From Planctomycetia bacterium (GTDB taxonomy: Bacteria > Planctomycetota > Phycisphaerae > UBA1845 > UTPLA1), in NCBI GenBank assembly GCA_015075745.1, contig JABTTW010000002.1, positions 62,001-126,000 on the forward strand: 64,000 nt of DNA, given 5' to 3'. The notes beneath the pieces are model-generated. The model saw nothing but the letters and a program-made list of their open reading frames with translations. It searched no databases and was not told the DNA's origin. Position numbers and translations under genes: made by a program. Of this stretch, positions 46,503 through 56,221 are shown piece after piece. Position 1 is the first letter of the stretch; every line of letters begins with the position of its first letter.

Positions 46503-48614
46503 ATGTCAGAGCCCAAGGTTGCCACGCGCCTTCCCGAAAACGCCTATCGCGAACTGAAGCCCGGCGAGACTTACACGCCGATGGTCCCCGCCCAGGTGAC
46601 AGTCCCCGAGGTCACCGGCCGCTCCATCGCCTTCGGCATCCTGATGAACATCATCTTCTCGATGGCCGCGACCTACCTCGCGCTGAAGGTCGGCCAAGGG
46701 ATCGAGACGGCCATTCCGATTTCGATTCTCTCGGTGGGTCTCTCGGGGCTGTTGCTCAAGACCGGTCGTCGTGCGACGACGCTCCTGGAACACGTCAACA
46801 TCCTCGCCATCAGCACCACAAGCGGCATCGTCGCCGGTGGCACGGTCTTCACCATGCCGGCGATATATGTGCTCAAGCTTCATGAGAAGCTGAATCTGTC
46901 CGGCCTACCGCTGTTCTTCCTGATCTTTCTCGTTCCTTTCCTCGGCGCCGTTCTGGGCGCCACTTTTCTGGTCCCGTTTCGAAGGTACTTCGTCAAGGAG
47001 ATGCACGGCAAGCTCCCCTTCCCGGAAGGGACCGCAACGAATGAGATTCTTGTCACCGGCGCCTCTCAGACCGGCGGGCAGGCGATGGTCCTTGTTTATT
47101 CCTTCATCCTCGGTGCGGCTTACAACTGGATGTCGAGCGCGATGAAGCTCTTCACCGAGAACTTCACCACGGCGGCAATCCCCAAGCTCCACAAACTGAC
47201 CCACGAGGTAAAAGCCATCTTCTTCCTCGGGACCGGCGCTGAGCTACTGGGCCTCGGTTTCATCATCGGCATCAAGTATGCGTCAATCATTTGCGCCGGC
47301 TCATTTCTCTCGTGGTTTGTCATTATCCCCATTCTGGCGCCGCTCGATCTGGCGCACCTCCAACTGTTGAACCCGTCGATAGGGTCCGCTGAGGCGGAGG
47401 ACATCTTCCGCGCAATCCCTCGAAACATCGGCATCGGCGGTATCTTCGCGGCCGGACTGATTTCCATCTTTAAGATGGGAAACGTCATCATCACCGCCTT
47501 GCGGCAGGCCCTCGGCGGTTTGATCGCCTCAAAAGGCACGGTCGCGCAGGAAGACCGCACCGACCAGGACATTAGCTATCCAGGTCTGCTCGCGATCGGC
47601 ATTGCCATCACCGTCATCATGTTCGTTTTCTTCCGATACGTGGTGATGGTGGACATGGATAGTCCCTGGCGACTCACTGTGATCTCCGTCGTTCTTGCCC
47701 TCGGCGTGGCCTTCCTTTTTACCACTGTCTCTGCATGGGCCATCGCCATGATCTCCGTCACGCCGATTTCCGGTATGACCGTCACGACCATCATCATCAC
47801 CGCCGTCGTCCTTCTGGCAGCCGGCCTGCCCAAAAATGAGGCGGGCATGCTCGCCACCCTGCTCGTCGGCGGCGTTGTCGCCTCGGCCCTTTCAATGGCC
47901 GGCACGCTGGTGACAGAGTTCAAACTGGGCTTCTGGATCGGAGCGAGTCCGCGCAAGATCCAATACAGCGCCATCATCGCATCGCTTCTTGCGTCCGTCG
48001 TGGTCACGGGAACGATCATGTTTCTCGCCGGCACGAAGGGCTACGACCCCGTCGCCAACCCGGAGGCGCTCGCCGCCCCGCAGGCCAATGTCATGGCCAG
48101 CGCCCTTCAGAGCTTTGTCGGCGGCGGGTCCGTCCCCTGGGTGATGTACGGCGTCGGCGTCATGATCGCAATTCTGGTCACGATGCTCGGGGTGTCGGGT
48201 CTCGCATTTTCGTTGGGAATGTATCTGCCCATGGAATTGAATACGCCGATCCTCGTCGGCGCGATCATCGCCGCCATGGTGGCCAGGAGCTCTAAAGACG
48301 CCGGACTCAGCAAGGCCCGCAGCGACAAGGGCATCCTGATTGCATCCGGCCTGATCGCCGGTGGCGCAATCATCGGCGTCGTCATCAGCGTGCTGACGGC
48401 GATTGACGATGAATATCTAAAGAGCTTCGATCTGATGGGATGGTTGGAAATGCCCAGCCATTTGAGCAATCCGGATGGATACGTGTCGATTTCAAACTGG
48501 CTCGGCTTAATCGCCTTCCTCGCCCTCTGCGTCTTCGCCTACTTCGACTCCTGCCGTGCCAAGGCCCTGCCGCACGACCCGGACAGGCCCGCCCCACCGG
48601 CCGGGCATCATTGA
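46503..48614 (+). CDS. OPT-family oligopeptide transporter
   Basis: 703 residues with about 15 hydrophobic helices. N-terminal PEVTGRSIAFGILMNIIFSMAATYLALKVGQ and SISILSVGLSGLLLK-type sequences mark the OPT family. It moves small peptides, or metal chelates in other members. The gene lies about 100 nt after pepT. Confidence 0.88.
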   Translation: MSEPKVATRLPENAYRELKPGETYTPMVPAQVTVPEVTGRSIAFGILMNIIFSMAATYLALKVGQGIETAIPISILSVGLSGLLLKTGRRATTLLEHVNILAISTTSGIVAGGTVFTMPAIYVLKLHEKLNLSGLPLFFLIFLVPFLGAVLGATFLVPFRRYFVKEMHGKLPFPEGTATNEILVTGASQTGGQAMVLVYSFILGAAYNWMSSAMKLFTENFTTAAIPKLHKLTHEVKAIFFLGTGAELLGLGFIIGIKYASIICAGSFLSWFVIIPILAPLDLAHLQLLNPSIGSAEAEDIFRAIPRNIGIGGIFAAGLISIFKMGNVIITALRQALGGLIASKGTVAQEDRTDQDISYPGLLAIGIAITVIMFVFFRYVVMVDMDSPWRLTVISVVLALGVAFLFTTVSAWAIAMISVTPISGMTVTTIIITAVVLLAAGLPKNEAGMLATLLVGGVVASALSMAGTLVTEFKLGFWIGASPRKIQYSAIIASLLASVVVTGTIMFLAGTKGYDPVANPEALAAPQANVMASALQSFVGGGSVPWVMYGVGVMIAILVTMLGVSGLAFSLGMYLPMELNTPILVGAIIAAMVARSSKDAGLSKARSDKGILIASGLIAGGAIIGVVISVLTAIDDEYLKSFDLMGWLEMPSHLSNPDGYVSISNWLGLIAFLALCVFAYFDSCRAKALPHDPDRPAPPAGHH

Positions 48615-48751
48615 TGCCCAACGCCGCCGAACGAGCCCGATGTCAGGTGTGATCGGTCCGGGGGCGCCCCGCTCCCAATGACCAATCTGCTGGGCCCAAA
48701 GCGCTCTGCTCTTGATTCTCGTCAGCGAGCCATTTGGGAAAGCCCTGCGGA

Positions 48752-50260
48752 TCAGCCGGCGGCCTTGTTCTCCGCGAGCTTCTCTCTCTCCCACTTCTTC
48801 ACAATCGGACTGATCACCAGCAGGATCAAGCCCGCGGCGATGCCGCCGAGCATGATCCGGAAGAAAAGCTTCTCAAACCCCCAATCCGGCTCCTTGCTCG
48901 CCAGTTTTCCGGCCACGATGTGGGCGAATGCGGTAAAGAGAAACCAAAAGCCCATCATCGTTCCGCCGAGACGAGCGGGGGCCATCTTCGTGATCATGGA
49001 GAGGCCGACCGGCGAGAGACACAACTCCCCCATCGTATGGATCAGATAGCAGAGCAGCAGCAGGTACATGCCCGCCTTGGCTCCGTCGTTCGTCTGCCTG
49101 GCCGCGAACACGAGGAATACAAAGCCCGCGCCCACAAGGACAAGCCCGAAGACAAACTTCACCGGCGACGACGGATTGAGCCCGGCGCGATCCAGCCGCA
49201 CCCAAAGCCACGAAAACACGGGTGCGAGCAGGACGATAAAGATGGCATTGACCGACTGGAAACTGGAAGCCTTCAACTCGGTCCCAAAGATGTTTCGATT
49301 GATGTGACGATCCGTAAAGAGATTGATGGAGCTGCCCGCCTGCTCGAATGCGGCCCAAAAGGCCAGCGAAGCGATCGTCAGGATAATGGCCACGAAAATA
49401 CCATGCCGCTCGATAATCGTCGATTTGGACGCCTCATATACGATGTAAACAAGAAATGCGCCGGCCGCGACAGGGCTGGCATACTCCGCGACATAGTCCG
49501 GCTTGGAAACCAGAAAAGCGGCGATGGGAACAAGAATAATCGCAAGAACATACGTCAGAATCTCTCGTTTCGTGAACAACGCCTCTATGGCCGTCGGACT
49601 CACCGCCTTGGGACGAAGGCCCTTGTCGCCAAGATGACGGCGAAATGTCAGGAAGGTGACGAGGCCCAGGACCATGCCGATCCCCGCGATGAGGAATCCA
49701 TAGTGATATCCGTAGGTCTCGCCAATCGTCCCGCAGACCAGTGGTGCGACCGTGGCCCCGACATTGATGCCCATATAGAAAATTGTGAACGCACTATCGC
49801 GTCGAGCGTCACCGGGGGAATAGAGGCTGCCCACGATCGTCGAAATGTTGGGCTTGAAGAACCCATTGCCAACGATGATGAAGCCGAGTGAGACATAAAA
49901 CGAAGTTAGTCCCTGCGTGATGATTCCTAAGCCGGCGGCCGCCAGTCCGAATTCACCGATGGCCATCAGGACGCCGCCCAGGATGATGGCGCGCCGATAG
50001 CCGAGGATCCGATCCGCTAAGAACCCGCCCAACAGCGGCGTCGCATATACGAGTCCGTTGTAAGCACCGTATGACAGCGGGCCGAATCGGTCGTCGAACA
50101 GAAAGACCTTCGTCATGTAGAAGATCAGGAGCGCCCGCATCCCGTAGAAATTGAACCGTTCCCACAGCTCGGTGAAGAACAGCACGTAAAGTCCCAGGGG
50201 GTGACCGAGGAAGGTTTTTTCCGATCCGATTTGTCCGGGGGAGTTCGCGGCGGGCTGCAT
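48752..50260 (-). CDS. POT/PTR2-family proton-peptide symporter
   Basis: 502 residues, 12-14 helix MFS member. The POT signature ELWERFNFYGMRALL is near residue 33, followed by GGFLADRILGYRRAIILGG. It imports di- and tripeptides with H+. It converges with the OPT gene. Confidence 0.92.
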   Translation of the reverse strand: MQPAANSPGQIGSEKTFLGHPLGLYVLFFTELWERFNFYGMRALLIFYMTKVFLFDDRFGPLSYGAYNGLVYATPLLGGFLADRILGYRRAIILGGVLMAIGEFGLAAAGLGIITQGLTSFYVSLGFIIVGNGFFKPNISTIVGSLYSPGDARRDSAFTIFYMGINVGATVAPLVCGTIGETYGYHYGFLIAGIGMVLGLVTFLTFRRHLGDKGLRPKAVSPTAIEALFTKREILTYVLAIILVPIAAFLVSKPDYVAEYASPVAAGAFLVYIVYEASKSTIIERHGIFVAIILTIASLAFWAAFEQAGSSINLFTDRHINRNIFGTELKASSFQSVNAIFIVLLAPVFSWLWVRLDRAGLNPSSPVKFVFGLVLVGAGFVFLVFAARQTNDGAKAGMYLLLLCYLIHTMGELCLSPVGLSMITKMAPARLGGTMMGFWFLFTAFAHIVAGKLASKEPDWGFEKLFFRIMLGGIAAGLILLVISPIVKKWEREKLAENKAAG

Positions 50261-50486
50261 ATTGTCCTCTGCGAGTGACTGAGGTGACAGTGATGCCTGT
50301 GTACAACGGATTCTCGCGCTATCAGAGGCGCAAACGGTTCGGGGCAGGATAGCCCCATGCGCCTCGCCGTCAAAGCCCTATCTTAACGGACGATCAATGG
50401 GTGATGACCAGGAAACGCCCCATAACTGCGCCTTCTTACGGAATCGTTTGTCGAGTCCGGGGCCGCGCTTGTCCGTTATAGGAGTC

Positions 50487-50750
50487 ATGGAGCAACTGCC
50501 AAAGCCACTACCGCCCGAACCCACCCAGCCCGTTTCCCCAGAACAGAACGAGACGCACGGCTCGAAGTGGTCGTGGTCGCGCATCGTCACCTTTGCAGGG
50601 CTCATCATCCTCGGTATCACACCGTGGGCACAGGCGCAACTCCCCCCGCCGAATCTCCCTGCCGTGTGTCCCCCGCTGACGGCCTTTGCCAGCCCGTCGC
50701 TCTTCGATTTCTTCTGGGGCACGACGCCGATTCGCTTTCCCTACGAGTGA
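50487..50750 (+). CDS. Short exported protein candidate overlapping an antisense gene
   Basis: 87 residues with AGGAG 5 nt before the ATG. A signal-like helix (IVTFAGLIILGITPWAQAQ) is preceded by a polar Pro/Glu stretch. The C-terminal 30 residues are Pro/Phe-rich with one Cys. The last 134 bases overlap, on the opposite strand, the poorly conserved C-terminal tail of the acyltransferase-like gene. Coding is plausible because start signals and signal peptide agree. Confidence 0.45.
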   Translation: MEQLPKPLPPEPTQPVSPEQNETHGSKWSWSRIVTFAGLIILGITPWAQAQLPPPNLPAVCPPLTAFASPSLFDFFWGTTPIRFPYE

Positions 50751-51618
50751 TCGACTCCGCGTTCCTGTTCACCAACGGCATGGACCACAAGTATTGCTCC
50801 GGCCTGCGCCGAACCGCGACCTCGAGCGCACTCAGCGCTTGGCGCGTCACGTCTCCGACATCGGGCGAATAGACAATCCCATCCTCTGCCTGAATCGTAA
50901 ATGAAAACGGCGCATCGTTTCGATGACAGGTCACGGGAACGACAGTCGCTCCATACCATTGCGCTAATCGATCGAGCGTCGGATAGCAGCGAAGCGTCCG
51001 TCCGAGGAATTCTGTTTCGACGGCCGGGCCGCGCACGCGCTCCTGCTCGCAGATCAGAAACACCGCGCCACCGTTTTCCAGCACTCGCGGAATCATCGCC
51101 CCTGCCTCATGACGCTGTATGACCCGCACCTGCGACAGGCCGTAAAGCTCACGCTGCCATGCCCGAAGCTGCGGCTGGGCGAGATAATCAGCGACGACGT
51201 GGATGGGGCGGAAGATGTGCCCCAGCGCCGCCGCCGCGACCGCCGGATTCCCGAAGTACGCCGTCGCCAGCACGCACGGTCGCCGCGACTGCGCTAGCAA
51301 TTCCAGTTCCGCCTCGCCATCGATCGTGACATACCGACGCCACTTCGCCTCCGTCAGCCGCCGAATGAACAGCGCCTCGATCCAGAATCGCGCAACGTGC
51401 TCATACATCGCCAGCGCAATTCGCCCCGGCCGCTCGTCAACATTGGTCGCTCCGATGCAGGCGGCGATTCGTCGCTCAGCAACCTGCCTGCCGGGCGTGC
51501 CCAACTCCGCCACACCACGCGCCAACCGCCGCGCCATCCGCTCGCTCACCCTTGGCCCCAGCGCGCGGAGAATCGGCGCAATGACCCGCCGCAGATAGAC
51601 GTACCGAAGCCCTTCCAT
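50617..51618 (-). CDS. LpxL/HtrB-like acyltransferase relative lacking the catalytic His
   Basis: 333 residues. The fold is that of the lauroyl/lipid A acyltransferases: FWIEALFIRRL, CVLATAYFGNPAV, FLICEQERVRGPAVETEFLGR, VVPVTCHRND and RPEQYLWS. In the family the first of these catalytic segments is S/T-G-H-F-G-N-W-E; here His and Glu are replaced by Tyr and Ala, so the usual H-x4-(D/E) site is missing. It may be inactive or have another role. The last ~45 residues do not resemble the family and overlap a plus-strand gene. It ends the envelope operon. Confidence 0.7.
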   Translation of the reverse strand: MEGLRYVYLRRVIAPILRALGPRVSERMARRLARGVAELGTPGRQVAERRIAACIGATNVDERPGRIALAMYEHVARFWIEALFIRRLTEAKWRRYVTIDGEAELELLAQSRRPCVLATAYFGNPAVAAAALGHIFRPIHVVADYLAQPQLRAWQRELYGLSQVRVIQRHEAGAMIPRVLENGGAVFLICEQERVRGPAVETEFLGRTLRCYPTLDRLAQWYGATVVPVTCHRNDAPFSFTIQAEDGIVYSPDVGDVTRQALSALEVAVRRRPEQYLWSMPLVNRNAESITRRESESASCPRRNRRATGWQRPSAGDTRQGDSAGGVAPVPTV

Positions 51619-51671
51619 ATCAAGAGTATCGGCGGGAACGGCCCGTTCACGCGCGACGTGTTCTCAACCGC

Positions 51672-52787
51672 TCAGGCCACCATTGCCGTGTCTTTGATCC
51701 CCTCGGCTGCGTGCCGGCCTGCCAGCAGGTTCTCGTACAATCGCGCGTAGTTGTCCGCAAAATCACGGATGCCGAAGACCTCGTACGCCTGCCCCCGCGC
51801 CACCTCCGTCACCTTCCGCACCAGGTCCGCGTCCTCGATCGCCGTCAGCAGCCTCGCCGCGAGCCCGCGCGGGTCCTTCGGCTTGCACAACAGGCCGTTG
51901 TGCTTGTCGGCGATGACCTCCGCGACACTGCGCACCGCAGTGCCCACGACGGGAATCCCCGCCGCCATCGCCGTGGCCAGCGGCTCGGTGCACGTCTCCT
52001 CGACGGCCGGACAAAGGAAAATGTCGGCGCACGCGACAAGCTGCGACCACGTCAGTGCAGATGAGGGAACAATGAGCATCTCCGGTATCTGAATCTGTGT
52101 CACGAAGCGCTTTAGGCGCCGCGCCTCGGTCGAATCGTATGGAAGTATCACGCGCAGCCCCGCAAGCACCTTGCTCACCACCGCGCACGCCCAGATGCCA
52201 TAGAACTGCCCCCCGCCGCGCGTCGCAGGGCCGTTCATCAACACCACCGGCCCGCCCTCACCGACGACCCGCTGCCGTAGCTCCTGCCGTCGCGCCGCAT
52301 TGATCGCCGCGAAGTCCGCCGGCCCGCGAATCACGACGACACGATCGGGCGGAACGCCGGCCGACAAGAGCCGGCTGCGAATGACCTGGCTCCCGACCGC
52401 CACTGTCGCCTCCATCGGCAGCGCCGACACCAGCCGCGCCGTTTGGGTCGTGGCGTCGGGGTTCAGCAGCGTGAGCAGCAGCGGCTTACCCGGCAGCCGG
52501 GCCGCGCACATCGAAGCCGCCCGAAACCCCCACGCATGGACAATGCCCGCCGCGGCCGATTGGGCGATCTCACCCAGCCTCGGGGCAAGACTCATCAACG
52601 GAAAAAAACGCTGCCGCGCCAGCTCGACCGGCGGGCCAACAAAGCCGGCTGCCATTTCACGGGCGGCCGGGTCGACTGCGCAGACCACGTGCCGGGCCCG
52701 ATCGCGCCGAAGCCGATCGACCAAAGTGCCGATGATCTGGCACTGCGTCTCGTCGGTGGAGCCGTCAATGACGTGAAGTACGGACAT
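51672..52787 (-). CDS. GT4-family glycosyltransferase
   Basis: 371 residues. The GT-B fold is suggested by IVHAWGFRAAS early and by the C-terminal nucleotide-sugar block EETCTEPLATAMAAGIPVVGT. A Gly-rich DNA-independent middle section (GGPVVLMNGPATRGGGQ) follows GPADFAAINAARR. The start overlaps the lipoprotein stop by one base (TGATG). It likely builds a surface glycan; donor and acceptor unknown. Confidence 0.85.
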   Translation of the reverse strand: MSVLHVIDGSTDETQCQIIGTLVDRLRRDRARHVVCAVDPAAREMAAGFVGPPVELARQRFFPLMSLAPRLGEIAQSAAAGIVHAWGFRAASMCAARLPGKPLLLTLLNPDATTQTARLVSALPMEATVAVGSQVIRSRLLSAGVPPDRVVVIRGPADFAAINAARRQELRQRVVGEGGPVVLMNGPATRGGGQFYGIWACAVVSKVLAGLRVILPYDSTEARRLKRFVTQIQIPEMLIVPSSALTWSQLVACADIFLCPAVEETCTEPLATAMAAGIPVVGTAVRSVAEVIADKHNGLLCKPKDPRGLAARLLTAIEDADLVRKVTEVARGQAYEVFGIRDFADNYARLYENLLAGRHAAEGIKDTAMVA

Positions 52788-53461
52788 CAGGTGGCGAACT
52801 CACGTCGGCCATAGAAGTACTCCGCCACCTTTTGGCCCATCTTGATTCCCAATTCCTTGGCGACATCGGCGGCGGAAGTATCACTGTCCATCGGCTTGGC
52901 ATCGGTCTCGACTTCGACGCGCCTCCCGGCATCGCCTTCGGGCCAGAGCCGGACGTCCGACTTGCGCTCGGTCGAGATCACCTTAATCCGGCAAACGAAA
53001 ATGCCCTTGAAAATCGGCGCGCCGCCCTCGCCCTGAAGCGTGAATTTCTCGACATTGATGGTGAGCACCTGCTCGGCCCCCAGCCGCTCGCCGATCTGCC
53101 GGGCCGACATGCCGTTGTACTTGGGATCTGATTGCAATCGCTGCCAATCCTGGAAGGGAATGACATTCTTGTTCACGTCGAACTGCAGGAATATCTCCGA
53201 GATCGTCTGATGAACCTCTCGGATCGCCTTCGGCTCCGAGACGAGACTGCTGCGATCGTCGACAAGGACCAGCAGCGGCGCGGTGCTCAGCTTGTACTCC
53301 GCCTCAATCCAGTCGCCGCCGGTGATGTTCGCCCAGGCGGCGGCCATGTTCGCGCAGGAGGCGCAGGCGAACATCAGAAGGACGCACCCGACGCTTGCCG
53401 AGACTTGCCGCAGCCGGACCGCCCGATGCCTGATGCCGATCTGTCCAAAACTAACGAGCAT
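52787..53461 (-). CDS. Exported lipoprotein candidate
   Basis: 224 residues. The ATG at 53461 has GAGG upstream and overlaps the previous stop by 11 nt. The signal region ends at Cys33 or Cys36 (MFACASC). The mature part has a strand-rich segment PLLVLVDDRSSLV, a helical stretch EVHQTISEIFLQFDVNK, then FKGIFVCRIKVIST. The position of these elements parallels the neighbouring lipoprotein, so they may be distant paralogues. Function unknown. Confidence 0.6.
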   Translation of the reverse strand: MLVSFGQIGIRHRAVRLRQVSASVGCVLLMFACASCANMAAAWANITGGDWIEAEYKLSTAPLLVLVDDRSSLVSEPKAIREVHQTISEIFLQFDVNKNVIPFQDWQRLQSDPKYNGMSARQIGERLGAEQVLTINVEKFTLQGEGGAPIFKGIFVCRIKVISTERKSDVRLWPEGDAGRRVEVETDAKPMDSDTSAADVAKELGIKMGQKVAEYFYGRREFAT

Positions 53462-54152
53462 CTCGGCCTCGCAGTGATTCCTTGTGATCATAAAACTTCT
53501 TCGCGACCGCCTGCCCAAACTGCTCGATGGCCGCACGGAGCAGGTCATACTCATCCATATCGGTGATGCTCGCCTCGCCGCTGGGCGGGAAGGTGGCGGA
53601 AATGTCTGTGGTGTACAACGAATCGGGCCGGGCCGCGTCGGAGCCGTCGTAAAGGCTCACCGATCCGTGCACGCGGCCCTTGCGCAGCTCCCGCGTGTCC
53701 GCTGCACGCGTCGTGTATTCCAGTAAGTCGATGCGCAGGACGAGGTCGCAGTTCAGTTCGCGGGCCACGTCGTGATGCGACATGCCCTGCCAGTCGAGCC
53801 CCGAATTTTCCTGGAAATCGGCAATCTTCTTACCCGAGATGAAGCGGGCGTCCGGCAGATTGCGCTTCATTTCGTAGATAACAGCATCGCACACGCGCCG
53901 CCGCGCCTTGGGGTCGACGTCCAGCGTGGCGTGATCGGCCCAGACGACGACGCCGACCGTGGCCTTGCCGATCTTGCCGTACTCCGCCTTGACGTCCTTC
54001 GTCTCATCGGGCGTCAAAAAATAGAGCGCCTGACAGCCGAAGGAAAACTGAATCACGGCCAGGAGCGAATAGAAAGTCAGCCGGCGCAAGATCGCCGGAT
54101 TGCGAGTGCCGCGTGACACGCGGTTGGCCTTTTGGATTTCTGTGGTCGTCAT
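53451..54152 (-). CDS. Exported lipoprotein candidate
   Basis: 233 residues from an ATG at 54152. A signal segment ends FSFGC, placing lipid on Cys40. The mature domain has ATVGVVVWADHATLDVDPKAR, then DLVLRIDLLEY and a repeated acidic/Asp-rich strand region. It is followed closely by the second lipoprotein gene. Function unknown; an envelope role is inferred from the operon. Confidence 0.6.
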   Translation of the reverse strand: MTTTEIQKANRVSRGTRNPAILRRLTFYSLLAVIQFSFGCQALYFLTPDETKDVKAEYGKIGKATVGVVVWADHATLDVDPKARRRVCDAVIYEMKRNLPDARFISGKKIADFQENSGLDWQGMSHHDVARELNCDLVLRIDLLEYTTRAADTRELRKGRVHGSVSLYDGSDAARPDSLYTTDISATFPPSGEASITDMDEYDLLRAAIEQFGQAVAKKFYDHKESLRGRDAR

Positions 54153-54163
54153 GAGGGCTGAGC

Positions 54164-54673
54164 CTATCTTGCCGGGAGCGATCCCGCCAGCAGTCCGTGT
54201 GCCATTTTGAATCCCCATCCGGCGAACAGCATCAAGCCGAATCCCACCGTCAGCCGAATCGGCCCCAGCCGCTCCCAGTTCACCACCGGCGCGCGGCCGC
54301 GCACGAGAATGTAGAGCGACAGGATCAATCCGCCGATCGTCGCCAGGCACAGCACCTCGCCGGCCGGCTGCACGATAAACGCCTTGATCGGATGCCCGTG
54401 CATCAATTCGGCGAACGACGTCGTCATCCCGCAGGTCGGGCACGGCAATCCCGTGGTCAGGATGAACCCGCAGGGCCATGCCCCGAAGAGCGCCTCGTGC
54501 GTGCCGTAGCCGCGCGGGTCGGGCTTGAGCAGGACGGCGATCGTCAGCACCGCCAGGCAGCCCAGCGCCGTCAGGGCCGCGATGCCGCGCGTCCCGCGCC
54601 GCACCGGGATAAACGGCCCGAAGTACGGAAATTCAATCGGCCGGGCGATGGAAAGTTCGGTGGGTTGGTCCAC
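54164..54673 (-). CDS. DUF2752 membrane protein
   Basis: 169 residues with three or four helices. The family signature [10 protein letters not shown] (Cys-Pro-x-Cys-Gly-Met-Thr) is in the loop [23 protein letters not shown]. The gene leads the envelope operon 11 nt before the first lipoprotein. The DUF2752 role is not known to me. Confidence 0.8.
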   Translation of the reverse strand: MDQPTELSIARPIEFPYFGPFIPVRRGTRGIAALTALGCLAVLTIAVLLKPDPRGYGTHEALFGAWPCGFILTTGLPCPTCGMTTSFAELMHGHPIKAFIVQPAGEVLCLATIGGLILSLYILVRGRAPVVNWERLGPIRLTVGFGLMLFAGWGFKMAHGLLAGSLPAR

Positions 54674-54756
54674 GAATACATTGTTACGCCCTCCCCGGGA
54701 ACTTCAATGCGGTTCGGCCCTTTTCCCGGCGGATGATTTCTCTACACTGGCGGCCT

Positions 54757-55065
54757 ATGAAACCCACCTGGCTACAGAATTGGTTGGAGCGGCACCAGAA
54801 CCGCACCTCCTTCATGCTGCACATGGTCGGCATTCCGCTGACCATCGCCGCGCTCGTGCTCGCCGGGGTGCAGCTTACCGAATCGCGATGGGACCTCTGG
54901 TGGCGGCCGGCCCTGCTCTTTGTCGCGGGGTATCTGCTCCAGTGGATCGGCCACCTCATCGAAGGCAACGACATGGGCGAGATCATCCTCGTCAAAAAAA
55001 TGCTGGGCAAGCCGTACGTCGCTGTGTCCCCGCGATACGCCAAACCGGCAGGAGGCCGCTCATGA
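54757..55065 (+). CDS. Mpo1-like / DUF962 membrane protein
   Basis: 102 residues. [15 protein letters not shown] and [15 protein letters not shown] contain the conserved Asn-Arg and Gln-x-x-Gly-His patterns of the DUF962/Mpo1 family. In yeast Mpo1 is a 2-hydroxy fatty acid dioxygenase that uses Fe; the His residues fit. The gene overlaps the methyltransferase start (ATGA). Confidence 0.82.
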   Translation: MKPTWLQNWLERHQNRTSFMLHMVGIPLTIAALVLAGVQLTESRWDLWWRPALLFVAGYLLQWIGHLIEGNDMGEIILVKKMLGKPYVAVSPRYAKPAGGRS

Positions 55066-56138
55066 AGCCGAAGATCGGCAAGGTCAATCACGGTGACTGC
55101 ATCGCCGGCATGGACGCCCTGCCGCGCGGCAGCGTCGATCTCGTCTTCGCCGATCCGCCGTTCAACATCGGCTACGACTACGATGAATACGACGACCGAC
55201 AGGAGCACGCCGCCTACCTCGCATGGTCGCGCGACTGGATGGCTGCCGCCTGGCGCGCCCTGAAGCCCAGCGGGTCGTTCTGGCTGGCCATCGGCGACGA
55301 GTACGCGGCGGAGTTGAAGCTCATCGCCCAGGGCGATTACCCAACGCTGCCGCTCGTCGAGTCGGCGAAGAAGGCCCTCCCCGCTTCCTCCAAGACATCC
55401 AAGGCCACCAGAACTTCTACGAAGAAAGGCCGACCCGCGAAGGCCGACAAGATCGCCCCGCCGCCGGGCTTTACCTGTCGAAGCTGGGTCATCTGGTATT
55501 ACACCTTCGGCGTCCATTGCAAGCGCAAGTTCACCCGCAGCCACGCCCACCTGTTTCACTTCGTCAAGGACCCCGACGACTTCACCTTCAACGTCGACGC
55601 CATTCGGGTGCCATCGGCGCGGCAGCTCGTCTATGCCGACAAGCGGGCCAACCCCACCGGCCGGATTCCGGACGACACGTGGATGATGCCCATCGGCACG
55701 CCGACGGCGGGCGGCTTCATCCTTCGGCCGCAGGACATCCCCACGGGTTTCACGCCGGAGAGCGACACGTGGTATTTCTCGCGCGTGGCCGGCACCTTCA
55801 AGGAGCGCGAGGGCTGGCACGGCTGCCAGATGCCGGAGCAGCTTCTGGGCCGGATCATCCGGGCCTGCTCGAACGAGGGCGACGTGGTGCTCGACCCCTT
55901 CGCCGGCAGCGGCACGACGCTGGCCGTGGCGAAAAAGCTCTCGCGGGAGCCGGTCGGCTTCGAGCTTTCGAAGCAATACTTCGACCAGGCCGCCGCCCGA
56001 TTGAAGGCCGCCAAGGCCGGAACGGCGCTCGACGGAGTCGAGGACCCGCTGACCAGCGCCCCAAAGACCGGCACGCCGCGGAATGCGCCCAAGCGAAAAA
56101 CCGCGACGAAGGAAGACGACCTCCTGTTCGCCGTCTGA
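55062..56138 (+). CDS. Site-specific DNA methyltransferase, beta-class
   Basis: 358 residues. The catalytic motif IV is [14 protein letters not shown] near the N-terminus and the SAM motif [14 protein letters not shown] lies near residue 285, which gives the IV-then-I (beta) order. A Lys/Ala-rich insertion ([20 protein letters not shown]) near residues 105-125 interrupts the fold. The motif IV sequence DPPF is usual for N6-adenine or N4-cytosine enzymes. No restriction endonuclease was recognised directly beside it, so it may be an orphan. The stop is followed by a stem at 56202-56221. Confidence 0.88.
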   Translation: MKPKIGKVNHGDCIAGMDALPRGSVDLVFADPPFNIGYDYDEYDDRQEHAAYLAWSRDWMAAAWRALKPSGSFWLAIGDEYAAELKLIAQGDYPTLPLVESAKKALPASSKTSKATRTSTKKGRPAKADKIAPPPGFTCRSWVIWYYTFGVHCKRKFTRSHAHLFHFVKDPDDFTFNVDAIRVPSARQLVYADKRANPTGRIPDDTWMMPIGTPTAGGFILRPQDIPTGFTPESDTWYFSRVAGTFKEREGWHGCQMPEQLLGRIIRACSNEGDVVLDPFAGSGTTLAVAKKLSREPVGFELSKQYFDQAAARLKAAKAGTALDGVEDPLTSAPKTGTPRNAPKRKTATKEDDLLFAV

Positions 56139-56201
56139 TCTGTTCGGCAAGCTTTCCGTCGCGCCTTTGGCCGCCATTGGGCCGTTAGTTTCAAGGTGAC
56201 A

Positions 56202-56221
56202 CAAGCGTTTGCGGACGCTTG
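56202..56221 (+). terminator. Hairpin after the methyltransferase gene
   Basis: CAAGCGT pairs with ACGCTTG over a 6-nt loop. There is no U-tract; it could mark the end of the methyltransferase transcript. Confidence 0.35.

Noticed and set aside
54525..55061. Upstream extension of the methyltransferase frame
   Set aside because: The extension overlaps the Mpo1-like gene in another frame; the ATG at 55062 overlaps its stop and starts with a family-like N-terminus.
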